Positions 8,801 to 18,700 of a DNA stretch of 40,886 bases are shown one piece after another; position 1 is the stretch's first letter, and the number at the start of each line of letters is the position of its first letter. The notes under the pieces are model-generated. The model worked only from the letters and a program-made list of their open reading frames with translations. It searched no databases and was not told where the DNA came from. The translations under genes and the position numbers were made by a program. This DNA is from Chromatiales bacterium (GTDB lineage Bacteria > Pseudomonadota > Gammaproteobacteria > Chromatiales > Chromatiaceae): assembly GCA_028278145.1 (NCBI GenBank), contig JANQEV010000106.1, positions 1 through 40,886 of the forward strand, read 5' to 3'.

Positions 8801-8976
8801 ATCGGAGTGAGGTGAGTGAGAACCCACGTCTGGTTCGACAAGCCAGCGTTGTGTGCTGGCGCAGCACGAGCCACGTAGTGGCGAGAGGGCGAAGCCCGGT
8901 AATCCCACTCTCGGCAACTGCTCCTGTGTTGCTCTACCTCCTGCATCCATGCAGTCATTTCCGCCAATAAACCCAC
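8801..8976 (+). other. Structured tRNA-flanking sequence, possible decayed tRNA-Ser copy
   Basis: Between two terminators lie three consecutive small hairpins: GCCAGC/GCTGGC (8842-8860), GCCAC/GTGGC (8870-8882) and GGGC/GCCC (8887-8897), plus CTGCA/TGCAG at 8941-8954. Pieces resemble the neighbouring tRNA: GGTTCGA at 8832, AATCCCACTCTC at 8901, and CCGCCA at 8961 followed by AATAAA, as after the real tRNA. The reading as a degraded duplicate or a tRNA-associated repeat is inference; no intact cloverleaf is present. Confidence 0.4.
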
Positions 8977-8977
8977 C

Positions 8978-9000
8978 AGCCCCGCTTGTGGGGGCTTTTA
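8978..9000 (+). terminator. Second rho-independent terminator downstream of tRNA-Ser
   Basis: The stem AGCCCC/GGGGCT (8978-8983, 8991-8996) is followed by TTTTA. It mirrors the position of the first terminator relative to a CCGCCA-AATAAA context. Confidence 0.7.
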
Positions 9001-9031
9001 GGTTTGTCATGTTGTAGGGAGTAGGCTGCTA

Positions 9032-10468
9032 TCACCACTCCCTCGTACCGCCACCCAGTAGTGATGCCCGTTGTTTCCCTTGGCCAGAGCGGTTACCCCA
9101 TGGCTGAACTGTGTTCTTGGATGTATTAGTTTTTTTACTACTGTTTCTGGCGCCAGGTTTACTTGTTGCGCATTTCTGCTCTGATTGCTCGGGTCTTGTC
9201 TTGCGCTTATTGTTTCCCGGTCTGTTAGCAGTGGTATGGTTCCTGTTATGGCCTTGACTCTGTCGGCGTGGCTGGGATCGTCCCTTGCCATTGCGTCCGT
9301 TCTGAATCGGTTCTGCCTTGATGTTTGGATCGGGATGATATCCATCCAAGGTTACCTTTCGTATTTCACGTTTCAGCAGGCGTTCAATATCACTCAGTAG
9401 CTTGTGCTCATCCACACATACCAGGGAAACGGCCTCTCCCTCGTTGCCAGCGCGCCCGGTACGACCAATGCGGTGTACGTAGTCCTCCGGCACATTTGGC
9501 AGTTCAAAGTTGACCACATGGGGCAGTTGGTCGATGTCCAGGCCGCGTGCAGCGATATCGGTGGCTACCAGTACCCGTACATCTCCACTCTTGAATCCAG
9601 CCAGTGCCCGGGTGCGAGCCCCCTGACTTTTGTTGCCATGAATAGCTGCAGCACTGAGGCCATCTTTGCCCAGTTGTTGGGCCAGACGATTGGCACCATG
9701 CTTGGTGCGGGTAAACACCAGTACCTGCTGCCAGTTTTGTGAACCGATCATGTGGCTCAACAGTTCGCGCTTGCGACGCTTATCCACTGGATGTACCACC
9801 TGACTGATGCGCTCTGCAGTGGTATTGCGGCGTGCCACCTCTATCAATTCGGGGCGATTAAGCAGGCGGTCGGCAAGTTGTTTGATCTCATTGGAGAAGG
9901 TAGCTGAGAATAGCAGGTTCTGGCGGGAATGGTCCTTCGGTAAAAGTGCCAGTACCTTGCGGATATCGTGAATGAAGCCCATGTCTAGCATACGGTCCGC
10001 TTCATCCAGTACCAGGACCTCAACTTGTGACAGATCTACTGTCTTCTGACTGGCGTGATCCAGCAGTCGGCCTGGTGTGGCCACCAGGATATCGACTCCG
10101 CGGCGAAGCTTTTCAATTTGAGGGTTGATCTTGATCCCACCAAAGATCACTGCTGAATTCAATGGCAGGTGACGACCATAGGTCTCTACGCTGTCGCCAA
10201 CTTGGGCGGCCAACTCACGGGTTGGGGTAAGCACCAGGGCCCGTATTGGACGCTTGCCCTTATTGATGGGGTTCTTATTCAGAAGTTGCAGCAAGGGTAG
10301 GGTGAAGCCTGCTGTCTTACCGGTACCGGTCTGTGCGCCAGCCATAACATCCTTGCCTTGCAGGATGGTAGGTATAGCTTTCTTCTGAATTGGGGTTGGT
10401 TCTGTGTAGCCCTGCTCGCTGATTGCACGCAGGAGATCGGCCGACAGACCGAGGGTATCAAATGACAT
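9032..10468 (-). CDS. rhlE: ATP-dependent RNA helicase, DEAD-box, RhlE type
   Basis: A 478-residue DEAD-box helicase expected to unwind RNA in ribosome assembly or RNA decay. The ordered motifs are all present: Q motif PTPIQ (about 24-28), [27 protein letters not shown] and [10 protein letters not shown]. The N-terminus [20 protein letters not shown] is characteristic of RhlE. The tail after about residue 385 is basic and low in complexity (Arg, Lys, Gln, Asn, Gly), as often seen in RhlE for RNA contact. It is transcribed alone, ending 31 bp from the plus-strand tRNA-Ser terminator region. Confidence 0.94.
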   Translation of the reverse strand: MSFDTLGLSADLLRAISEQGYTEPTPIQKKAIPTILQGKDVMAGAQTGTGKTAGFTLPLLQLLNKNPINKGKRPIRALVLTPTRELAAQVGDSVETYGRHLPLNSAVIFGGIKINPQIEKLRRGVDILVATPGRLLDHASQKTVDLSQVEVLVLDEADRMLDMGFIHDIRKVLALLPKDHSRQNLLFSATFSNEIKQLADRLLNRPELIEVARRNTTAERISQVVHPVDKRRKRELLSHMIGSQNWQQVLVFTRTKHGANRLAQQLGKDGLSAAAIHGNKSQGARTRALAGFKSGDVRVLVATDIAARGLDIDQLPHVVNFELPNVPEDYVHRIGRTGRAGNEGEAVSLVCVDEHKLLSDIERLLKREIRKVTLDGYHPDPNIKAEPIQNGRNGKGRSQPRRQSQGHNRNHTTANRPGNNKRKTRPEQSEQKCATSKPGARNSSKKTNTSKNTVQPWGNRSGQGKQRASLLGGGTREW

Positions 10469-10691
10469 TTGGGTAGTTACTCCAGTCTTGCCCTCCCTGT
10501 CACAGTATCTACTGGCGGGATCCGGTCCGGGCTGGATTAATTAATTGTTACTAAGCGGGAGGTCCTGAATAGGTGGGACAAACTGCAAAGAATCTTTCCG
10601 GCGACCCATATCTGATCGCTATGGGCGCTGACCGTCATGCGCCTGAATGCGGTGCAGTCTATCAGAAATATAGGTTTAGATCTGCCTTTTC

Positions 10692-11156
10692 TCAGTTATT
10701 TGCCAGTTCTGGTGTGAGTCTAACCAGCAAATTGGCTACACGTTGTTTGATATCATCCCGAGAGGCACGAAAGACTTCCATAATTTCATCCTTGGTACCG
10801 GTTGCCTTGGCAGGGTCACTCAGCGGCCAATGCTCTTTCTTGGTGTTGCTGGGTAGGGTAGGGCAGTTATGGTCTGCATGCTCACAAACCGTAACCACTA
10901 TATCTGCCCATTCCAGCATCTCCTGATTAAGAGTTGTGGACTCTTGTCCCGAGATATCCACATCTACATCCTGCATCACTGCTATGGCGAGTGGATTCTT
11001 GCCATGGGACTCAATTCCTGCGGACCTTACATGAAATTGTTTATCTCCAAGTAAGCGGGCCCAACCCTCTGCGATCTGTGATCTGCAGGAGTTTCCAGTA
11101 CAGAGAAATAAAATGCGTGTCAGGTTTTTATTGTTCATTGGTAAGACATTATGCAA
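10692..11156 (-). CDS. arsC: Arsenate reductase, thioredoxin-coupled ArsC (low-MW phosphatase fold)
   Basis: A 154-residue protein of the low-molecular-weight tyrosine phosphatase fold. The P-loop CTGNSCRSQIAEGWAR carries nucleophile C19 and R25, and a second pair, C91 and C98, is spaced by seven as in thioredoxin-dependent ArsC, where three cysteines relay the disulfide. DPAKATGT near 115-122 fits the DPA motif. It would reduce arsenate to arsenite in the cytoplasm. No arsenite pump or ArsR gene is adjacent, so resistance needs partners elsewhere. The start may instead be the ATG at 11138; neither has a clear ribosome-binding site. Confidence 0.85.
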   Translation of the reverse strand: MHNVLPMNNKNLTRILFLCTGNSCRSQIAEGWARLLGDKQFHVRSAGIESHGKNPLAIAVMQDVDVDISGQESTTLNQEMLEWADIVVTVCEHADHNCPTLPSNTKKEHWPLSDPAKATGTKDEIMEVFRASRDDIKQRVANLLVRLTPELANN

Positions 11157-11243
11157 ATACTATTTGATGCGGTCTATTGCTTAAAAGGTGCAATGTTCAG
11201 GAACAGATATTTCTATTAAAGACCCCGGTTCGTGGGAGAGGTT

Positions 11244-11264
11244 CACAACTATGGTGTAGTTGTG
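11244..11264. repeat. Inverted repeat CACAACTA/TAGTTGTG
   Basis: Two perfect 8-bp arms with a 5-bp spacer lie about 90-110 bp upstream of arsC. It could be an operator or an RNA hairpin; no U tract follows on either strand. Confidence 0.4.
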
Positions 11265-11652
11265 CAGAGGTGTAGTGAGGTGCTTGGTATTTAGACTAGG
11301 AATGGAAGAGGGTAGGCGAGGTCTGTACCAGGGAACTCCCTTTTACAGTCTGAATGGTTATCAGGCCATGGATCCGAGGATCAGAAGTTGGCAAGAGCGT
11401 TAAATAGATCAACGACCCAAGTGGTCAACTCGTGAAAGATGGATAGGTCTGCCGAGACGTACACTGTGTTTTGCATAGTTACTCTGGACTCTTTGATTAG
11501 GTCATTACAACTAATAATAGACGCATTTCTTCTGCTTATTGTTTATATCGGCCTTGTTGCGATGCTCTAAAATTGAAGATTTTTTAGGCTTAATAGAGAT
11601 TCTATAAATAGGAAAATAGATATTAACTAGATAATTATGGTGGCTTCTGTTT

Positions 11653-11673
11653 AAAAAACACTGTAAAAACAGT
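11653..11673 (-). terminator. Weak terminator candidate for the ybbA-ybbP operon
   Basis: On the minus strand a 5-bp stem ACTGT/ACAGT with a four-base loop is followed by GTTTTTT, about 100 bp after the ybbP stop. The stem is short, so confidence is low. Confidence 0.35.
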
Positions 11674-11774
11674 TAGATATATAATATATGGAGTGAAGTG
11701 AACTGGTACTAATCCAGTAGTCATGGCAGAAATGGGGAATCTAAGGTGAGATGAAAAGGAGATTAATTCCCGAC

Positions 11775-14276
11775 TCATTTTGTAGGAAATCTGCCTAGCA
11801 CCCGAATAGGGGGGTAATTCAGGGTTGAGCGGACGCCAAATATCCCAGCAGCCGTAACGATAGCTGCACTGGAAAAAATACCGACTATCCATACCCAGGG
11901 GTTAAATCCGTAGCTGAGTTCAAACATCCTGGTGGCCAGAAAGTAGCCGAGTAAAGAAGCAGCCGTCGCGGCCAGAAAACCTGCCATGGCGCCCAGTGAC
12001 ATGAACTCCAATGTAATACCCTTAAGGATTTGTCTTTTGGATGCCCCCATGCTGCGGAGGATTGCAGCCTCTTGCAGGCGTTCATCCAGGGTGGAGTGTA
12101 TGGCGGCATACAGCACCATCAGGCCGGCAAGCAGGGTGAAAAGAAAGACATATTCAACTGCCAGTGATGCATGATCAATTACTGTTCGCACCTGATTCAT
12201 AAATGACCTTACGTCCAGCACTGTGACACTGGGAAATGCCTGTACCAGTTCCACCAGGAATTCTCCCTGATTATCCCCCAGGTAGAAGCTGGTTACATAG
12301 GTGGCGGGTAGATGCTCCAATACCCCTGGTGATGCAATAACAAAGAAATTAACGTTGAATGAATCCCACTTTACCGTACGCAGGCTGGTAATCCTGGCTG
12401 CCATCTCCTGACCTGCTACCAGAAAACGCATGGTATCGCCCAGCTTCAGCCCCAGGGTATTTGCCAGGCCCTGTTCCACTGAAAAGCCGGCTTCTGTTGC
12501 TGATGTATCGTGCCACCATTTACCGGCTGTGATCCTGTTATCCTCCTGCATCTGCAGGGCCCAGCTCAGATTGAATTCCCTGGATACCAGGCGTTGGGCG
12601 CGGTCGTTTTGGTAATGGTCTGGACCTACCTGCTCCTGGTTGACCCCTACCAGCCTGCCACGCACCATGGGGTATAGTTCTGGAGCGGGAATCCCCTTGG
12701 ATTGGAAGAAGTTGCGCAGTGGTTTCACTTCATGGGGTTGGATGTTGACCAAAAACTGATTGGGCGTGCCGGGTGGCAGGGTGCGGTTCCATGCCTCCAG
12801 AATATCCACCCGCACCAGAGTTAACAGAAGCAGGGCCATCATCCCCAGACCTATGGCCACGGTCTGGATGCTGCTGCCGCTGCGGCGGGTGAGGCTGGCC
12901 AGTCCGAAGCGCCATATCATCCCTGAACCCTGATCCAGCCATCTGGCTGTTTTTATCAAACCGCTGGCTGCCAGCCACAGGATAGCAATGGTTAGAATGC
13001 TGCCGCTCCCCACCATGGTGGCAAGACGCAGATCCCCGGTATGCCACCACATCAATCCCAGCATCACCAGGGTGGTGATCAGTACCAGGCTCCAAATGGA
13101 AGGGGTAGTTAGCTTCAAGTCGCGCCGCAATACCTTCAGTGGAGGCACCTGTCGCAGGTGTAAGATGGGGGGTAAGGCAAAACCTGCTAACACCACCATG
13201 CCCGTAAGTATGCCGGTGACAATCGGCCACAAAGATGGTGGTGGGATCTTGAGTACAAACCATTGGGCCAGCATGCTGGAGAGTATCTCCTGGGCCAGAT
13301 ATCCCAGGACGGACCCCAGCAAACAGGCCAGGCCGCCCAGCCATATCAGACGCAGGGTAAACATCTGCAACAGTAAGCTGCTACTGGCTCCCAGGCAGCG
13401 CATCACCGCACCGTTATCGGATTGACGCTGGGCATAATGCCGAGTGGCCACGGCAATGGCAGCTCCACCTAAGAGTACCGATACCAGGGCAGCCAACCCC
13501 AGAAACTGTTCTGCGCGCTCCAGGGCCGTGCGCATCTCCGGCCGGCCATCCTGGAGTCCCAGCATACGCTCTCCAGGAAGGGTGTTCTGCTGCATCCAGG
13601 TGCTGAAGCGTTTGATGGTCGCTTCCTGTCCGGCCAATAGCAGATGCCTGGTTACCCGACTGGCTGGCACTACCAGGCCGGTAGCATCCAGGTCGGCATG
13701 ATTCAGCATTACCCGGGGGGCGAACTGGAACAGGTTGCTGCCGCGATCCGGCTCATAGGCCAGAACTCGAGCGATTTCGAAGGAGACTCTTCCCAGTTGC
13801 AGCTTCTCACCAATCTGCAGGGAGAGTTGGGTGAGCAGGCGCGGTTCCACCCATACCGTACCTGTTTCCGGTATGTTGCTCTCCACGGTTACCTCGCCGT
13901 AGAGTTTGCGTGCGGTCTTTAGTTGTCCACGTAGGGGGTAGCCCTGGCTTACTGCCTTTACCTCGGTTAGAAGAGTATTGTCTCCATGCAGTACCACACT
14001 GGGGAAGGAGGTGGTGTGGGCCTGGGTCAGGTTGAGGTCGCTTGCCTGTTGTCGAATCTCTGCACGGATCGGATCCGGGGATGAAATTACCAGGTCTCCA
14101 GCCAGTAGCTCAGCAGCCTGGCGGGTCATAGCGCGACCCACTCGGTCGGTGAAGAAGCCCACAGCAGTGACTGCAGTAACTGCCAGCATCAGGGAGATGG
14201 CAATCACCCTTAACTCACCTGACTTCCAGTCCCGGCTGATACTACGCAGAGAGAACCGCAGTCCAGTGCTAAGCAT
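11775..14276 (-). CDS. ybbP: FtsX-like ABC transporter permease, YbbP type
   Basis: An 833-residue inner-membrane permease with two FtsX/MacB-type units. The N-terminal MacB-like core (about 20-240, periplasmic loop after the first helix near 20-45) is followed by helices near 265-370, a central pair near 395-440 and 470-490, a second periplasmic domain, and a final block of helices near 715-820. Length is close to E. coli YbbP (804). The gene overlaps the end of ybbA by 8 bp, so the two are co-translated as ATPase and permease. E. coli YbbAP is an ATPase-driven exporter-like complex of unsettled substrate found beside tesA, the same arrangement as here. Confidence 0.92.
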   Translation of the reverse strand: MLSTGLRFSLRSISRDWKSGELRVIAISLMLAVTAVTAVGFFTDRVGRAMTRQAAELLAGDLVISSPDPIRAEIRQQASDLNLTQAHTTSFPSVVLHGDNTLLTEVKAVSQGYPLRGQLKTARKLYGEVTVESNIPETGTVWVEPRLLTQLSLQIGEKLQLGRVSFEIARVLAYEPDRGSNLFQFAPRVMLNHADLDATGLVVPASRVTRHLLLAGQEATIKRFSTWMQQNTLPGERMLGLQDGRPEMRTALERAEQFLGLAALVSVLLGGAAIAVATRHYAQRQSDNGAVMRCLGASSSLLLQMFTLRLIWLGGLACLLGSVLGYLAQEILSSMLAQWFVLKIPPPSLWPIVTGILTGMVVLAGFALPPILHLRQVPPLKVLRRDLKLTTPSIWSLVLITTLVMLGLMWWHTGDLRLATMVGSGSILTIAILWLAASGLIKTARWLDQGSGMIWRFGLASLTRRSGSSIQTVAIGLGMMALLLLTLVRVDILEAWNRTLPPGTPNQFLVNIQPHEVKPLRNFFQSKGIPAPELYPMVRGRLVGVNQEQVGPDHYQNDRAQRLVSREFNLSWALQMQEDNRITAGKWWHDTSATEAGFSVEQGLANTLGLKLGDTMRFLVAGQEMAARITSLRTVKWDSFNVNFFVIASPGVLEHLPATYVTSFYLGDNQGEFLVELVQAFPSVTVLDVRSFMNQVRTVIDHASLAVEYVFLFTLLAGLMVLYAAIHSTLDERLQEAAILRSMGASKRQILKGITLEFMSLGAMAGFLAATAASLLGYFLATRMFELSYGFNPWVWIVGIFSSAAIVTAAGIFGVRSTLNYPPIRVLGRFPTK

Positions 14277-14964
14277 CGTGGTACTCCAGAATACCCTGGT
14301 CTAGCAACATACGGTCACCACAGTGTTCAGCCAGCTCCACATCGTGGGTTACCAGTACCAGTGCGGTGTTGTGGGCCTCTTGTAAGGAGAACATCAGGTC
14401 GATTATCTGACGGCCGGTATCCTGATCCAGATTGCCGGTGGGCTCATCGGCAAACAGTATCTCCGGATGGGTGGCAAAGGCCCTGGCTATGGCCACTCGC
14501 TGCTGTTCTCCACCGGATAGTTGGTCCGGATAGTGATCTATGCGTTCTCCCAGTCCTACCTGTTGCAAGGTCTCCAGGGCCCGTACCCTGGAAGTGGTAA
14601 TATCGCCTCCCAGTTCCACTCCCAGCATGACGTTCTCCAGAGCTGTTAGTCCCGGTAAGAGCTGAAAGGATTGAAATACGAAACCAACCCGCCCGGCACG
14701 CAGTGCGGCCCTGCCATCCTCATCCAGGGTGGATAGATCAGAGTCAAACAGTTGAATCTTGCCAGTGGTTGGGGTGTCTAACCCAGCCAACAGGCCAAGT
14801 AGGGTAGTCTTGCCGGAACCGGATGCGCCTAGAATGGCAGTGGAACTGCCTGCATTCACTTGCAGGTTTACATCCCGTAATATGGTCAGAATACCTCCGG
14901 GTCCGGTTACTTCCTTATGTAGGTGTGATGCGGTTATGACCGGTTTGTTATTGGTGGTTGGCAT
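14269..14964 (-). CDS. ybbA: ABC transporter ATP-binding protein, YbbA type
   Basis: A 231-residue ATPase of the LolD/MacB class. Walker A is GASGSGKT (46-53), Q-loop FQSFQLLP (about 98-105), signature LSGGEQQR (149-156), Walker [13 protein letters not shown] (about 169-180) and the switch histidine in LVTHD. The ATG at 14964 is chosen because AGGA lies 9 bp upstream; a GTG-type extension to 15042 would run into tesA. The start codon overlaps the tesA start codon on the other strand (both within CATG at 14962-14965). It pairs with ybbP, encoded directly downstream. Confidence 0.93.
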   Translation of the reverse strand: MPTTNNKPVITASHLHKEVTGPGGILTILRDVNLQVNAGSSTAILGASGSGKTTLLGLLAGLDTPTTGKIQLFDSDLSTLDEDGRAALRAGRVGFVFQSFQLLPGLTALENVMLGVELGGDITTSRVRALETLQQVGLGERIDHYPDQLSGGEQQRVAIARAFATHPEILFADEPTGNLDQDTGRQIIDLMFSLQEAHNTALVLVTHDVELAEHCGDRMLLDQGILEYHDA

Positions 14965-15595
14965 GCACAGATTCCTATATACCGTTGTTCTATTATTGAC
15001 CTTTTTTTCGGTTTCCGCCTGGGCTGATCCAGCTCGAGGCATCCTGATTGTTGGTGACAGCCTGAGTGCCTCCTACGGAATGGAGATGGAGCAGGGTTGG
15101 GTTTCACTACTGCAACGCAGGTTACAGAATAGCGGCCATACTCTTCCGGTAGTCAATATCAGCATCAGTGGGGAAACCACAAGTGGTGCCCTCAGCCGTC
15201 TTCCCTCTGCCTTGAGACAACACAGCCCTGCAATAGTTGTGATCGAGTTGGGAGGGAATGATGGTCTGCGTGGCATCAGTCTGTCACAGATGCTGGATAA
15301 CCTGAACAGAATGGTAGAGCTGTGCCAGGCTCAGGGAGCTCAGGTGTTGCTATTGGGAGTGCGGTTACCTCCTAACTACGGCCCGGTGTTTAATGACCGC
15401 TTCCAAAAGGTATTTCAGGATGTGGCAGGAGAGAAAGGGGTGGAGTACCTGCCGGCTTTTATGCAGGGGGTAGCCGACGACCGCAAACTTATGCAGGCAG
15501 ATGGTATACATCCGACCAAAGAGGCACAGCCCATGCTGATGGATAATGTATGGCCAAGAATCAAATCCATGCTAAGAAGTAAAAAGGCTAACTGA
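14963..15595 (+). CDS. tesA: Multifunctional acyl-CoA thioesterase I / protease I / lysophospholipase L1
   Basis: A 210-residue SGNH hydrolase with a signal peptide (about 1-21, ending SAWA), expected in the periplasm. The block I motif GDSLSASYGM holds nucleophile S33, block III GGNDGLRG holds N99, and block V DGIHPT supplies D180 and H183. Length and the divergent pairing with ybbA match E. coli tesA (208 residues). The ATG at 14963 gives a proper signal peptide; readings that begin further upstream run through ybbA and are not credible. The ribosome-binding site is weak (GGTGG). Confidence 0.94.
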   Translation: MHRFLYTVVLLLTFFSVSAWADPARGILIVGDSLSASYGMEMEQGWVSLLQRRLQNSGHTLPVVNISISGETTSGALSRLPSALRQHSPAIVVIELGGNDGLRGISLSQMLDNLNRMVELCQAQGAQVLLLGVRLPPNYGPVFNDRFQKVFQDVAGEKGVEYLPAFMQGVADDRKLMQADGIHPTKEAQPMLMDNVWPRIKSMLRSKKAN

Positions 15596-15636
15596 TAGGA
15601 AAAGGTATTATTTAAAAGTTAATCAACAATCATTTA

Positions 15637-15692
15637 GTCAGTTTTGTGACCAAAGCGGACATTGTGGTCCATGGTATTTGGACAGAACTGAC
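15637..15692. terminator. Long imperfect inverted repeat between convergent tesA and the EAL gene
   Basis: The arms GTCAGTTTTGT (15637-15647) and ACAGAACTGAC (15682-15692) pair at 10 of 11 positions, and CCAAA/TTTGG (15650-15654, 15677-15681) continues the stem after a 2-base bulge. It lies between two convergent stops, so a bidirectional terminator is likely, although there is no long U tract. Confidence 0.5.
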
Positions 15693-15717
15693 ACATAGGT
15701 GGCATACAACTTGAGAA

Positions 15718-18700
15718 TTAGTTGGCTAATATTTCTGACTTTTTTAGAAGTGCAGCAAACTCTTCTGTTGGAACAGGCCTGCTGTAAAAAAAACCTTGAA
15801 CCTCATCGCACCCTTCCAAGCTGAGGAAAGAGTTTTGTTCCTCGGTTTCTACCCCCTCTGCAATTACTTTTAATTGTAGGCTTTTGCCCAAAGCTATGAT
15901 CGCCTTGGCAATAGCCTCGTCATTTTGATTCTGTGGAATATCTTTCACGAAGGAGCGGTCAATCTTCAGCTTGTCTATAGGAAGTCGTTTTAGATAACTC
16001 AATGATGAGTAACCGGTGCCAAAGTCATCAATGGCTAAGCGTACTCCCAAGCCACGAAGTTCTTCCAACGTACTGATGGCCTCATCGGCCTGTTGCATGA
16101 TAAAACTCTCTGTAATCTCCAGTTCCAAGCATTGTGGTTCTAATCCCGTTTCCTCTAGAATTTTACTGACCGTTTTTGTAAAACCACCTAGTTGGATCTG
16201 CTGCCCAGCCACGTTGGCACTGATGCGTTCTATGGCGTACCCAGCTTCCTGCCATGCCTTCATTTGGCCACAAGCTTTGCGCAATACCCACTCGCCAATA
16301 GGGATAATTAGGCCAGTATTTTCTGCCAGGGGAATGAATTTTGACGGTGGTACCAATCCCAGTTCTTCATGCTGCCAGCGGATCAAGGCCTCAGCTCCAG
16401 TGAGTAGCCCGGTGGTCAACGAATACTGTGGCTGGTAGTACACAATAAACTGCTCCTGCTCCATGGCGTTGCGTAGATTGGATTCCAGTTGAACCCGCTC
16501 CGAAGCAGATTTGGTAAACTCGGCGGTATAAAATTGATAGGTGTTACGGCCCTTCCTCTTTGCCTGGTACATGGCCGTGTCTGCATTCCTGACCAGTGAT
16601 GTAACCTCATTACCATCTTCTGGGTAAATACTAATCCCAATACTGGCTGTCAGGTACAGAGTGTTTCCTTCTGTCTCAAATGGTTCGGAAAAGGCAGATA
16701 ATAGTTTTCCTGCAACAATACCAGCTTCTTGTGGGCTACCAACCTCCTCCATCAGAATATTAAACTCATCGCCCCCAATCCTGGCAATCGTGTCATCCTC
16801 CCTCAGCTGTAGTTTGAGCCTCTCAGCCACCTGTTGAAGGATTTTATCTCCAAAGGGGTGACCGAAGCTGTCATTTATATGCTTGAATGCATCCAGGTCC
16901 ATGAAAAACACACCAATATGATGTCTCTCTCGATTAGCACGCTCTATAGCGTGCTCAAGCCGTGCAGTAAAAAGAAGACGATTTGGCAGGTCGGTCAGGG
17001 GGTCGTGGTGGGCAAGATGTTCAATCTGAGCCTGTGATTCTTTTATGGCTGTTATATCAGCTATGAGGCTGACATAACGTGTGGTGGTTCCTGAATCATC
17101 CCGAACTGCTCTAATAGTTTGCCAACATGGGAACACCTGGCCATTTTTTTTACGATTCCAGATTTCACCCCGCCATTGTCCTGTCTTCTCAAGTGAAGCC
17201 CACATATTATGAAAGAAGGAACGGTCGTGGTGATCTGACTTCCAGAGTCTAGGATTCTTACCAATAACCTCATCTCGGCTGTATCCTGTGATTTCCGTAA
17301 ACGCCTGATTAACCGTAATCACATTTGCCATTGAGTCACTGACAACAATGCCTTCCACAGAATTGTCAAATACAGTAGCCGCTTGTTTTAGCTCATCTTC
17401 GGCCTGCTTGCGCAGTACCACCCCTGCCAATGTATCCGTAATTGCCACTAGGAACTGTTCTTCGACCTGGGTCCTTGTGTGACCATGTGGAACATACATA
17501 TTTAATACGCCGAGAACCTCTCCCTCACTTTGAATCGGCACGCAGTAATGTCCATGTGGGTGAATACCTGGGTAGGTGATCTCATGCCTTTCATCTATGT
17601 GGTCAGCAAAAACAACTGCTCCCTGTTCTGCCGCCCGTCCGCACATGCATTTACCAAACTGCAACTGGGAACAACTCTCGACGATCGAATCTGGGAGGCC
17701 ATGGCGGACCTTCATGACCAGTTCTCCTGTAGATTTGTCTACCAGAAAAATACAACCCTTGGGTGACAACCCAAGTCCGTGCCTTGTTAAAACTAGCATC
17801 AGGCTATGCCTGAGTATCTCAGTGATCGCAATTGGTTGCAGTGACATGTGCATGATAGATGCAATGATCTCCTGATCCAGGAGGTTGCGTTGAAGCGTCT
17901 CATCAGCCATCTTGCGTTGGGTAATGTCGCGGGCAAAAACGCTTAATACAAACAGATTCCCAACTATTGTGCTTGAAATAGCCAGTTCTAAGGGAAATTG
18001 CCTGCCATCTTTATGCCTGCCCATCACTTCTAACTGGACGCCGGATTGCTTTGCCTCAGTTGTATCAAACAAGGACTGCAAGATCTCATCATTCTCTTCC
18101 AACACCTGTGGTGTCAGGATGAGCTGAAACAGATGCTGCCCAAGTGCATCTGTTTCCGTGTAACCAAATGCATCGGTAGCATGTTGGTTCCAACTAACGA
18201 TCCTACCGTTTTTATCGGCCGTGATGACAGCATCAAATGCTGTATCGATCACTTTAGAAAAACGCTCCTCCTCGGCAGTAATAGCAGCATCTGCTTCCTG
18301 GGCCTGAAGCTGAGCAATGCGTCTGTTACGGTATACGGCAACGGTTAACCAGAGCATCATCATGAACAATAACCACATTGCTGCAACGTTCCACCAATCG
18401 ATAGCTGCAATTCCTATTTGTCTAGTTACAGATAGTAGAAACTGCTGACCATATACCCATACACCTTGCCTGATCTCCAGATTGATCAGGTCTGGCCAGT
18501 TCCAACTGAATCCATTGCTGCCTATTTTTGACTCCAGATTATTACTACCTATTTCCTTCAGACTGCCAGCCAAGGACATGGTGAGTTTCAACTCCTCGCC
18601 TGGTGAGATAACGCCCTCAACAAAATGATCCAGGTCAATCCTGAGTGCCGCCATGCCACTGAACATCTCACGCCGCTCGTCTTCCTGCACTGGGGGATAA

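Larger units (their letters stand above)
11157..11774. other. 618-bp gap without a recognisable gene
   Basis: The gap is AT-rich, particularly from 11500 onward, and I see no supported coding region. Visible structure is an 8-bp inverted repeat at 11244-11264 and a short hairpin with a U tract for minus-strand transcripts at 11653-11673. Confidence 0.5.

Noticed and set aside
8680-8970. Plus-strand open frame across the tRNA and its flank
   Set aside because: It overlaps the tRNA-Ser gene and the structured stretch after it, so it is a by-product of RNA structure.
10692-11156. Arsenic resistance operon
   Set aside because: Only arsC is present; no arsR, arsB, acr3 or arsenite oxidase gene is found next to it.
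14759-14962. Upstream extension of tesA
   Set aside because: It reads antisense through ybbA and lacks the signal peptide at its N-terminus; the ATG at 14963 fits the family.
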